Assembly (NCBI RefSeq): GCF_000424185.1
Contig: NZ_AUJK01000005.1
Location: forward strand, 1-64,000
Direction: 5' to 3'
DNA: 64,000 nucleotides
Origin: Prevotella sp. AGR2160
Lineage (GTDB): Bacteria > Bacteroidota > Bacteroidia > Bacteroidales > Bacteroidaceae
The notes below the pieces were generated by a model that was not told the DNA's origin, did not search any database, and worked only from the letters and a program-made list of their open reading frames with translations. Numbering within the stretch: the stretch's first letter is position 1; every line of letters begins with the position of its first letter. The translations under genes were made by a program, and so were the position numbers. Shown here one piece after another: positions 35,570 through 42,601 of this stretch.

Positions 35570-36193
35570 CTATAGTTTCAACTCTCCCTGTCCACCTGCT
35601 ATTTTCCACAGATAAAGGCTTGCCACAGACCCGTAAGGGGAATAGCGCTTGCGGTAGCGCTCGAAACGTTCTTTTGTCATCTCTTTGTGATGATACAGGC
35701 GCTTCATCCCACGGATAATGGCGAGATCCTTATAACTAACGATATTGGGCCGCTGCATGGAGAAGATCATCAGCATCTCAGCAGTCCACGTTCCTATACC
35801 ATCCAACTTGGACAGTTCCGTGCAAACCTCCTCGTCAGTCATCTCGCTCAGCTTCTCAATATTGAATTCGCCTGTCAAGATCTTATGCGCTGTCGATTTG
35901 ATATATCCGGCTTTCTTGAATGTCATGCCATATTTTTGCAAGTCCTCTAAAGCCATGGCGTCTATAGTTTGTGGCGTGATGGCACCGATACCTTCATTCA
36001 TCCTTTTCCATATCGTCTCATGCGCTTTCGTAGAGATTTGCTGGCCGATAATGGAATGAACTAAGGCTGCGAAGAGGTTGGGGATAACTCTGCGATAGAT
36101 GTGGCCTGTCTGGTCAATGACAGCCCCCAGTCGCTTGTCACGCGACTTGAGGTAGTCTATTTCTTTTTGTCCGTATTCGAAGAAACTATCCAT
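35570..36193 (-). CDS. DNA-3-methyladenine glycosylase II (AlkA-like)
   Basis: A 207-residue HhH-GPD DNA glycosylase: the helix-hairpin-helix core LDGIGTWTAEMLMIFSMQRP followed by IVSYKDLAIIRGM, in which the Asp of the SYKD segment is in the catalytic position. It removes alkylated bases such as 3-methyladenine. It lies next to the Ada-like gene, so this is an alkylation-repair pair. Length fits the short AlkA forms. Confidence 0.85.
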   Translation of the reverse strand: MDSFFEYGQKEIDYLKSRDKRLGAVIDQTGHIYRRVIPNLFAALVHSIIGQQISTKAHETIWKRMNEGIGAITPQTIDAMALEDLQKYGMTFKKAGYIKSTAHKILTGEFNIEKLSEMTDEEVCTELSKLDGIGTWTAEMLMIFSMQRPNIVSYKDLAIIRGMKRLYHHKEMTKERFERYRKRYSPYGSVASLYLWKIAGGQGELKL

Positions 36194-36220
36194 TCTGAAT
36201 CAATGAATATTTGCGATATG

Positions 36221-37081
36221 TTATTCTGAACCGTTTGCTTCTCTTGCCGCCTCCCATCCGAGGATAGCCGTTTTGCGAACGATGCCCCAATGATAATTGC
36301 CAAAGTCGCCCGTTGACCGGATGACACGATGGCAGGGGATAAGCAGTGCCACGGGATTGTCGGCCACAGCACTCCCCACAGCCCGACATGCCTTCGGATT
36401 GTTGATGTGCGTAGCTATATCTCCATAGGTAGTCATTCCACCCGCAGGTATTTTCAATAAGGTCTCCCACACCTTCAATTGAAACTCTGTGCCTTTCAGA
36501 TGCAGCTTGATCTCACCGATACGGCTCCAGTCTTGCGTGAAGACAGACAGGGCTTTCTGCTGGATGCGGTCTACGGTCTGCCGGAATCGGGCATTCGGGA
36601 ACTTCCGCTGCAGCGCGCTGAAGGCCTCCATGCGGTCATCGGCGAACTCCATGCTGCAGATACCTTTGGCAGTCGTGGCAATGAGGATATCACCGAACGG
36701 CGTGGAGGCGAAACTGTAGTTGAAGAACAGGTTCTCGCCGCCATTCTTGTATTCTCCCGGTGTCATACCTTCAATGGAGATAAAGAGATCATGGAGGCGA
36801 CCCGTTCCGGAAATCCCTACTTCCATGGCCGTGTCGAAGAGCGAGGCATGCGTCTCACGCAGAATACGCTTAGCATACTCGACATTGAGAAACTGCAGGA
36901 AATGCTTCGGGGTGATGCCTGCCCATTCCTTGAATATGCGCTGGAAATGATACGGGCTCATGTTCACCGCCGCAGCCACATCACCCAAGCTAGGCTGCTC
37001 CTTGCGGTTGTCGCGCAGGAAGCGGATAGCTTTGGCGATCCGTTCATAATTCAGTTCACTTTGTGACCCCTTCATCTGCAT
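36221..37081 (-). CDS. ada: Ada-like AraC/methylated-DNA-cysteine methyltransferase
   Basis: Start at MQMKGSQSELNYERIAKAIR, after a TAACTTTG box at 37099-37106. Residues about 10-105 are an AraC-type helix-turn-helix (VAAAVNMSPYHFQRIFKEWA), followed by a methyltransferase: FFNYSFASTPFGDILIATTA, EFQLKVWETLLKIPAGGMTT and the active site LLIPCHRVIRSTGDFGNYHW (Cys acceptor in PCHR). It takes methyl groups from O6-methylguanine and probably activates the adaptive response. The N-terminal phosphotriester (Cys4 zinc) domain of E. coli Ada is missing, as in many Bacteroidetes. Next to the AlkA-like gene. Confidence 0.88.
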   Translation of the reverse strand: MQMKGSQSELNYERIAKAIRFLRDNRKEQPSLGDVAAAVNMSPYHFQRIFKEWAGITPKHFLQFLNVEYAKRILRETHASLFDTAMEVGISGTGRLHDLFISIEGMTPGEYKNGGENLFFNYSFASTPFGDILIATTAKGICSMEFADDRMEAFSALQRKFPNARFRQTVDRIQQKALSVFTQDWSRIGEIKLHLKGTEFQLKVWETLLKIPAGGMTTYGDIATHINNPKACRAVGSAVADNPVALLIPCHRVIRSTGDFGNYHWGIVRKTAILGWEAAREANGSE

Positions 37082-37098
37082 TTTATTTTTTGATGTTG

Positions 37099-37106
37099 CA
37101 AAGTTA
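37099..37106 (-). promoter_or_regulatory. TAACTTTG -7 box of the ada-like gene
   Basis: 18 bases before the ATG at 37081; it fixes that start rather than the longer open frame to 37129. Confidence 0.65.
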
Positions 37107-37289
37107 CGGTTTTCTATGGATACGGACAACCCGAAAATTGCTTTTTTTGTACTAAATAAAACAGATATCTTGATACCTAAGGAGCAAATTTATAAGGGCC
37201 ACTGGATAAAACAAGTGGGCGTGATACCTCCATGTTTTATCCGGTGCCCCGACTTGTTGTGGCCACACACCCACAATAGATACTTATCC

Positions 37290-37348
37290 TACCAAGGCTT
37301 GGTATCATTGATACCAAACGTTGGTACGGACCGTACCAAGGCTTGGTA
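37290..37348. repeat. Three 15-bp palindromes at exact 22-bp spacing
   Basis: TACCAAGGCTTGGTA (37290-37304), TACCAAACGTTGGTA (37312-37326) and TACCAAGGCTTGGTA (37334-37348): the centres are exactly 22 bp apart. They lie between the 3' end of the DUF6078 gene and the ada-like promoter. Such phasing suggests cooperative protein binding on one face of the helix; a REP-like array is the alternative. Confidence 0.8.
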
Positions 37349-37365
37349 CGATCATTTAAATATTG

Positions 37366-37809
37366 CTATTCCAGATCATAAACATCTTTGTAGTGGTCAA
37401 ACTGCAGGTTCTCCGTGTAACCATAGCGGCGGAAGAGGTTGATGATCCATTGCTGCTGCTCGGGCGTGAGGAGCTTTTCGCCATTACGGTAACGGTAGTA
37501 GGTGCCGTGACCGCCGAGATAATCCTTGATGCTGTCGCGGAGGTATTTCTCGTCTTTGCTCTTGACATTTTCAAAAAGGGTATCGAAGCCATAGGCGGCA
37601 TGGATCTTTCCTGCAGCCTTGAAATAAGGACATTTGGGATTCTTCAGTACAGTGGGATATACGGCAGAACCGAAAGTCTTGTCATTGGGGATAAGTCGGG
37701 TGGTAATATGCCGTAGACACTGCTCGGCATGAGGACATTCCGGCAAGAAGCAGAAAGTCCACGAGGGCGGGAGCATGTCGAAGGTTAGGTCGTTATCGTT
37801 TTCCATCAT
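37366..37809 (-). CDS. DUF6078-family protein
   Basis: A 147-residue protein of the Bacteroidales DUF6078 type: paired Cys motifs (TFCFLPECPHAEQCLRH, then NPKCPYFK) near the N-terminus and a helical end (KYLRDSIKDYLGGHGTYYRY, NLFRRYGYTENLQFDHYKDV). The Cys pairs suggest metal binding. Function unknown. Complete by length. Confidence 0.75.
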   Translation of the reverse strand: MMENDNDLTFDMLPPSWTFCFLPECPHAEQCLRHITTRLIPNDKTFGSAVYPTVLKNPKCPYFKAAGKIHAAYGFDTLFENVKSKDEKYLRDSIKDYLGGHGTYYRYRNGEKLLTPEQQQWIINLFRRYGYTENLQFDHYKDVYDLE

Positions 37810-37996
37810 GCGACGTTATAAAATTTATTCATCAAGCTGTTCGTTGGTTGCAAAAGTACTAAAAATATTTGAAATATAAGAAATATACGATTAAAAGGTG
37901 AATACGTCCTTTCTTTATTAATAATTCTTAATTAACTTGTGCCTCTGCTGGGAAGTGCTTATATTTGTATCGTCAAGAACGTTTTTTATCAATGAT

Positions 37997-38620
37997 ATGA
38001 TCAGAAATATATGGTTTGATATGGGCGGTGTCATTTTCGACCAGAATACGGAAGAGGCTTTCCGCCGCTTCCGTGAGGCGGGTATAGACACCGACTATTA
38101 TATGGGTGCTTACGGGCAGCGCGATTTCTTCATGGATCTTGAATCGGGAAAGATCAGCGCTGAGGAGTTCTGTTCAAGGATGTCGGAGGCCGTTGGCAGG
38201 AAGGTTTCTTATGAAGAGGCGGCACATTGCTGGCTCGGCTTCTTCGATGGCGTCAGTGAGCGAAAGCTGACGGCGCTCGACGCACTGAGGAAGCACTACC
38301 ATCTCGGTCTTCTGAGCAATACCAACCCGTTCATGATGGCGTTCACGCGCAGTGATCATTTTTCCGGGAGCGGCAGGCCGATCACCGACTTCTTCGACTC
38401 CTTCTTCTGCAGCTATGAGATGAAGTGCTGCAAACCCGACGCGGAGATCTATCAGCGGGCGCTGGCTGCCGACCACATCAGTCCCGGGGAGACGCTTTTT
38501 GTGGATGACAGCAAGAAGAACACGGATGCGGCCGCCAAGCTCGGTATCAACGTGTTACAGGTGTCTACGAACGAGGACTGGACCGTCCGTTTGCCGAAAC
38601 TATTGGCCGCTTCAAAATAA
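37997..38620 (+). CDS. HAD-superfamily hydrolase (subfamily IA)
   Basis: Start at MIRNIWFDMGGVIFDQNTEE. The 207-residue protein has the HAD motifs: DMGGV with nucleophile region, LLSNTN near residue 107, CKPDAEIYQRAL near 140 and FVDDSKKNTDAA near 165. The first motif has Asp followed by Gly-Gly in place of DxD, giving one acidic residue, as in some HAD-IA phosphatases. Substrate unknown. A tract of CCATTGTCC/CCATTCTCC repeats follows it. Confidence 0.85.
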   Translation: MIRNIWFDMGGVIFDQNTEEAFRRFREAGIDTDYYMGAYGQRDFFMDLESGKISAEEFCSRMSEAVGRKVSYEEAAHCWLGFFDGVSERKLTALDALRKHYHLGLLSNTNPFMMAFTRSDHFSGSGRPITDFFDSFFCSYEMKCCKPDAEIYQRALAADHISPGETLFVDDSKKNTDAAAKLGINVLQVSTNEDWTVRLPKLLAASK

Positions 38621-38629
38621 GTCACGCTG

Positions 38630-38672
38630 CCCCCCATTGTCCATTCTCCATTGTCCATTCTCCGTTCTCCAT
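38630..38672 (+). repeat. CCATTCTCC/CCATTGTCC tandem tract
   Basis: Imperfect 9-10-base units (CCATTGTCC, CATTCTCC, CCGTTCTCC) repeated about five times in the gap between the HAD gene and the convergent esterase. Similar tracts are frequent in Bacteroidetes intergenic DNA. Confidence 0.6.
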
Positions 38673-38683
38673 TATGCGCCGCA

Positions 38684-40141
38684 TCACCAGTTGTCCGTGC
38701 GGAAGGGGAAGAGGGGCAGCCCACTGTTGCCTCCGAGGTTTCCGATTTGGAAGTTGCGGAAGCAATAGCGTACGGCAACGGGCTTCGGGACCTCGGGACT
38801 GACGACATAGATGGTCTCATTGCGCGGATCATGACCCGGCACCCAAAAATGTCCCGCCGTGGCCCGATGGAACACCTTGTCGGCTCCGGCGACCTCAAAA
38901 CCTTCGATATCCTGATAGCGGGAGATGCCGCCGTAAGTATCCTTCAGTCGGATAAAACAGGTATCGCCCTGAATGAACATCGTGTCGAAGCGCGGACTCT
39001 CCGCCTGAAGACCTTCCTGGTGGTAGGTCTTCTCCAGCGCGAGCCATCCGAGGCGGTCACCGACAGGCTTCTTGTTACAGGGATGGATCTGCCCCTGTTC
39101 CCAGGGATAGACGCAGTCGTTGGTACAGACGAGGCCACTGTTGGGGATGATATCGGCCGCCCGCATCTGCTGTTCCTCGAGAAGGGCCCGTTGGGTGCCC
39201 CGGGGGTCGCCGTTATCGGCATAGGGGGCGAGCTGTACGAAATAGAACGGGATATTGCCTTCCCCGAAGTCCCGCCGCCACTGACTGACGAGCAGGGCGA
39301 GCCGGTCGGAATATTCGTTGCCGGGAGCGCCGACATTGGAACAGCCCTGGTAGAAGAGGATGCCCTTGACGGTATAGTTGAGGATGGGATGGAACGTGCC
39401 ATTGCCCCAGAGCAAAGGGTAATCGTAATCGTATGGGAACTTCCGCGTCATCACCATGGAGTCGAGCGGCTCTCGGGTCGCTCTCTCCAGATTAGCCTGG
39501 TCGAGCCAGCTCTCCACCCTCGTGCCGCCTTTGTTGGCGAGGATGAGTCCCACGGGGATATTCAGGACCGACCGCAGCTGACGGGCGAAGAAATAGCCTA
39601 CGGCGGAACAGTCGCCGACATGGGCCACATCGGCGCTACGCCACCGGCACGGCGCGTCATCGAGGGGCTTGCTGCTCATCACCGACGGGATCTTCAGGAA
39701 GCGGATGCCGTCATAGCGTGAGGCTTCGGACACTACCTCGTTATAGTCTTTCAGCGGACAGTTGCCGAAACCTTTCACGGGAAACTCCATATTGCTCTGT
39801 CCGGCACATACCCATACTTCTCCGATGAGGACATCACGGAGCGTCACCTCCGGGCCCTTGCCTTCCGTGACCGTGATGGTCCGGGGCGTAAAGGAGGCGG
39901 CAGGGGTAACGAGGCGGACCTCCCACCGTCCGTCGCCCGACACTTTTGCCCTGACCGGCTTACCGCCGTCCCATGAGGCGGTGACGGTCACCGTAGCACC
40001 GGGGGTAGCCTGGCCCCACAGACGGGCGGAAGACTGTTGCTGCAACACCATACCATCGCTGAGCACATGGGGCAGGCGTACGGCAGCACGTGCGGCGCCC
40101 ATCAGAATCAGGGCGAATAACAATAAGGATAGTTTCTTCAT
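38684..40141 (-). CDS. Sialate O-acetylesterase (SASA family)
   Basis: Start at MKKLSLLLFALILMGAARAA, a Sec signal, so the 485-residue enzyme is exported. An N-terminal beta-sandwich (VRLPHVLSDGMVLQQQ) precedes a SGNH-type esterase: GQSNMEFPV (catalytic Ser), NKGGTRVESWLD and IHPCNKKPVGDRLGWLA (His). It removes acetyl groups from sialic acid or from plant xylan/pectin side chains; the pectin locus nearby makes the latter plausible. It runs towards the HAD gene. Confidence 0.85.
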   Translation of the reverse strand: MKKLSLLLFALILMGAARAAVRLPHVLSDGMVLQQQSSARLWGQATPGATVTVTASWDGGKPVRAKVSGDGRWEVRLVTPAASFTPRTITVTEGKGPEVTLRDVLIGEVWVCAGQSNMEFPVKGFGNCPLKDYNEVVSEASRYDGIRFLKIPSVMSSKPLDDAPCRWRSADVAHVGDCSAVGYFFARQLRSVLNIPVGLILANKGGTRVESWLDQANLERATREPLDSMVMTRKFPYDYDYPLLWGNGTFHPILNYTVKGILFYQGCSNVGAPGNEYSDRLALLVSQWRRDFGEGNIPFYFVQLAPYADNGDPRGTQRALLEEQQMRAADIIPNSGLVCTNDCVYPWEQGQIHPCNKKPVGDRLGWLALEKTYHQEGLQAESPRFDTMFIQGDTCFIRLKDTYGGISRYQDIEGFEVAGADKVFHRATAGHFWVPGHDPRNETIYVVSPEVPKPVAVRYCFRNFQIGNLGGNSGLPLFPFRTDNW

Positions 40142-40177
40142 GATCATATCGTTTTTGGGGGGTATACGGCTCAAAGC

Positions 40178-40414
40178 CTATTTACGGAGAGTTTCTGCAG
40201 GCGATTTCTTGTAGCCATACTCGATCAGCAATTCGTCAGTGAGATAGATATCGCTCATGGTCTGCATATCAGCTATACCTTCATCCATGAGCATAAAGGT
40301 CTTTGAATCATACGCCTTATCAAGAGCCTCTTCCAACGTGATATGAGCCTCCTTGGCAAAAGCCTTTACGATCCGGCCAAATTTCATCTGAAGTAAAGTG
40401 CGGTTTGTTTCCAT
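40178..40414 (-). CDS. DUF3791-family protein
   Basis: The 78-residue protein (KFGRIVKAFAKEAHITLEEA, LDKAYDSKTFMLMDEGIADM, LLIEYGYKK) has the compact helical DUF3791 shape. In Bacteroidales DUF3791 genes flank a DUF3990 ADP-ribosyltransferase-like toxin; here a gutted DUF3990 lies between this gene and a second DUF3791. Confidence 0.8.
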   Translation of the reverse strand: METNRTLLQMKFGRIVKAFAKEAHITLEEALDKAYDSKTFMLMDEGIADMQTMSDIYLTDELLIEYGYKKSPAETLRK

Positions 40415-40417
40415 AAG

Positions 40418-40559
40418 TCAACTGAGCCTAACAGAGTTTATAAAGTGGAGATGAGCATCTAATAACTGCTGGTTAGTTATACAAATCTGATTATTTGGCT
40501 TCTTATATATCATCCGGTTTGTCGACAATAACTTTCGAAGCGTGATAGAGTGTGATCAT
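40418..40559 (-). pseudogene. DUF3990 gene with its centre deleted
   Basis: The minus strand starts ATG at 40559, overlapping the upstream DUF3791 stop by ATGA, and reads MITLYHASKVIVDKP, the beginning of DUF3990 proteins (usual form LYHGS). After 18 codons a stop occurs; in another frame PNNQICITNQQLLDAHLHFI and a stop at 40418-40420 match the DUF3990 end. About 120 residues are missing. Confidence 0.6.
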
Positions 40560-40771
40560 GAGATAAGCCCTTTCTTCTTCATTAAGAGCACAAGATCATC
40601 TGTAATGTATTGCTTAGAGAAAGTATGCAACACATCATAACAAGGAACTATATAATCGTTGATGATTCCCGACTGCCGCAATTTATGATAGACATCTCTT
40701 GCGTTCATCTTTAGCCGGTCGGCAACATTTGCAACACAGAATATTGTGAAATCTAAAGTGTTCGAGTCCAT
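40556..40771 (-). CDS. DUF3791-family protein (first of the locus)
   Basis: Start at MDSNTLDFTIFCVANVADRL, after a TATATTTG box at 40791-40798. The 71-residue protein has the DUF3791 pattern RDVYHKLRQSGIINDYIVPC and LHTFSKQYITDDLV. It opens the former three-gene DUF3791-DUF3990-DUF3791 operon. With the toxin gone, its role is probably lost. Confidence 0.8.
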   Translation of the reverse strand: MDSNTLDFTIFCVANVADRLKMNARDVYHKLRQSGIINDYIVPCYDVLHTFSKQYITDDLVLLMKKKGLIS

Positions 40772-40887
40772 AACTATCGTTTTTTTGTTGCAAATATAAT
40801 GAAAGTTTTTCAATATCAATAATAGAATCCCATTTTTTGTTGGATTGACATTGTTTTGTCGGCGCATCGGATATTCAATGTGGGAAT

Positions 40888-40909
40888 GGCTCCATCAATG
40901 TTCATCAAT
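40888..40909 (+). repeat. GGCTCCATCAAT repeat, second copy
   Basis: GGCTCCATCAATGTTCATCA repeats the copy at 35309-35330 with one base changed. It touches the stop of the chromate transporter gene at 40911. Confidence 0.6.
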
Positions 40910-40910
40910 T

Positions 40911-41483
40911 TTAGTAAATGACTAAGCCGAGGAGGCCACAGACGAGCATGACGAGGATCGGGTTGGCCTTCTTGTAACGGGTGGCGAGGAAAGCGGCGAC
41001 AAAGATGAGGATGCTGATAATGAACTTCGGAAGATCGGTGGCCGGGGATCCGAAGTTGTCCTTGTTCATCAACAACAGGGCGGCAGCGGCGATGAGTCCG
41101 ATGATGGCGGGGCGCAGGGGCGTGAAGATATCCTGCACGAACGGCGCGTCCTTATGCCGGATGAGATAGCGGCTGATGGCGATCATCAGGATAAACGGCA
41201 GCCACATGATCGACAGCGAGGCCATCACCGATGCCAGGCAGGCGGCCCACACCGGATAACCGGCATTGATGACGGCGGTATAGCCGCAATAGGTGGCGGC
41301 ATTGATGCCGATAGGGCCCGGCGTCGACTGGCTGATGGCCACGATATCCGTAAACTCGGCATTGCTGAGCCAGTGATAATGGGTGACGACCTCACCATAG
41401 ATCAACGACAACATGGCATAGCCTCCTCCGAAGTTGAAGATGCCGATCTTGCTGAATACATAAAATAACTGGAGAAATATCAT
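40911..41483 (-). CDS. Chromate transporter half-protein B
   Basis: A 190-residue membrane protein with about five hydrophobic segments and the family signature FNFGGGYAMLSLIYGEVV near the start and ISQSTPGPIGINAATYCGY. It is one of two short CHR (chromate ion transporter) proteins encoded in tandem; the pair is thought to form a heterodimer equal to one long ChrA. Substrate may be chromate or another anion. It follows its partner with a spacing of 12 bases, filled with a TTTACTTT tract. Confidence 0.85.
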   Translation of the reverse strand: MIFLQLFYVFSKIGIFNFGGGYAMLSLIYGEVVTHYHWLSNAEFTDIVAISQSTPGPIGINAATYCGYTAVINAGYPVWAACLASVMASLSIMWLPFILMIAISRYLIRHKDAPFVQDIFTPLRPAIIGLIAAAALLLMNKDNFGSPATDLPKFIISILIFVAAFLATRYKKANPILVMLVCGLLGLVIY

Positions 41484-41484
41484 C

Positions 41485-41518
41485 GCTTTACTTTTTTACT
41501 TCTTTACTTTTTTACTTC
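41485..41518. repeat. TTTACTTC/TTTACTTTT tract
   Basis: A tandem of 8-10-base units (TTTACTTTTT, TTACTTCTTTAC) between the two chromate transporter genes. Related tracts lie at 53627-53656 and 59943-60058. Confidence 0.7.
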
Positions 41519-42041
41519 TCATGATTTTCCCGTAGAAGAATCCCGCCGTACCGGCGATGATGATGACCCATACGGGGTTGACCTTCAACAGCCATATCAG
41601 GAGGCAGCTCACCACGACGATCCAGGCATTCTTCCAACTGATATTGGCCGTCTTCGCCATTTTGAAACAAGGAGAGGCGATGAGGGCCACGACGGCGGGA
41701 CGCACACCCTCGAAGAACTTCTCCACCCAGGGATTGTCCTTGTAATTGCGGAAGAACATCGCGATGATGAGGATGGCGATGATGGAGGGGACGGCGATGC
41801 CCAGGGCTCCGACGATACCGCCCCACACGCCCTTCATCTTATATCCGATATGACTCGCCATGTCGATGGAGAATATGCCCGGTGTCGTCTGCGCTACGAC
41901 CATGATATCCATGAACTCCTGTTTGCCCAACCAATGGTTCTTGTTGACAAACTCCTCTTCCATGATCGGGATCATCGCGTAGCCTCCGCCCAGGGTGAAG
42001 GCTCCGATCTTATTGCAGGTAAGGAAAAATTTTAATAACAT
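41496..42041 (-). CDS. Chromate transporter half-protein A
   Basis: A 181-residue member of the same family: FTLGGGYAMIPIMEEEFV near the start, VAQTTPGIFSIDMASHIGY, and a C-terminal pair of hydrophobic segments. First gene of the tandem. It ends SKKVKK, encoded by an AAG/AAA-rich repeat tract. Confidence 0.85.
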   Translation of the reverse strand: MLLKFFLTCNKIGAFTLGGGYAMIPIMEEEFVNKNHWLGKQEFMDIMVVAQTTPGIFSIDMASHIGYKMKGVWGGIVGALGIAVPSIIAILIIAMFFRNYKDNPWVEKFFEGVRPAVVALIASPCFKMAKTANISWKNAWIVVVSCLLIWLLKVNPVWVIIIAGTAGFFYGKIMRSKKVKK

Positions 42042-42281
42042 ATCCTTTTCTTTTTTATCGGATGCAAAGGTCGGAAGAATATCCCACGTAAAAGAAAATA
42101 TCGGATTAAAAATCTTTAATCCCTGCGGATTGAGCGATCATATTCCGGACACCGGATCATTTATGTGGGCAAAATGTTTTATCCGGTGGTCCAAGGCATG
42201 GCAAGAATAAATTTTGTGATCTTGTAATTTCAGGAGAATTATCGGTATATATCGGAAGGACTCTTGGCTGTTTCAAAATAA

Positions 42282-42542
42282 GTTCCTAATTTCACCGCCG
42301 GAAACGAAAGTGATACCTGTGGTGCCATGGTGCGCTTCATCCAGGAGCATGGCGCCACAGAGGTGCTGTGCGGCGGACTCGGCGCCGGCGCTGTCAACAT
42401 GCTCAAGACGGTAGGCATTGAGCTTCATGCCGGTGCTCCCGCCATCGCCGTCGATGATGTTGTCAAGCATGTTGCTCCCGGTCTGAGCCCGCTGTTCCAG
42501 GCAGACCCCGAGATCCGAATCTTCGAAGTAGCCGACAAGTAA
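42282..42542 (+). pseudogene. NifX/NifB-type iron-molybdenum-cofactor-binding domain relic
   Basis: In frame from 42282 (no ATG until 42327) the sequence reads ESDTCGAMVRFIQEHGATEV, LCGGLGAGAVNMLKTVGIEL and HAGAPAIAVDDVV, like the C-terminal half of dinitrogenase iron-molybdenum-cofactor-binding domain proteins (usual form CGG(M/I)GxGAxxxLxxxGIE). The first 40 or more residues are missing. A terminator follows. Confidence 0.5.
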
Positions 42543-42565
42543 GGTTATTGAACGCCCTAATGAAA

Positions 42566-42595
42566 AGAGGACAGCGCCCGTAGGAGCTGTCCTCT
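42566..42595. terminator. Hairpin terminator
   Basis: A 10-bp stem AGAGGACAGC / GCTGTCCTCT with a 10-base loop, followed by TCTAGATT. It lies between the NifX-like relic and the convergent pectinesterase gene. Confidence 0.75.
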
Positions 42596-42601
42596 TCTAG
42601 A

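Noticed and set aside
37290..37348. 22-bp stepped repeats considered as CRISPR
   Set aside because: Spacers of 7 bases and only three units; palindromic operator or REP array fits better.
38651..39721. 356-codon open frame antisense to the sialate O-acetylesterase
   Set aside because: The opposite strand has the complete esterase with signal peptide and catalytic motifs; this frame lacks any.
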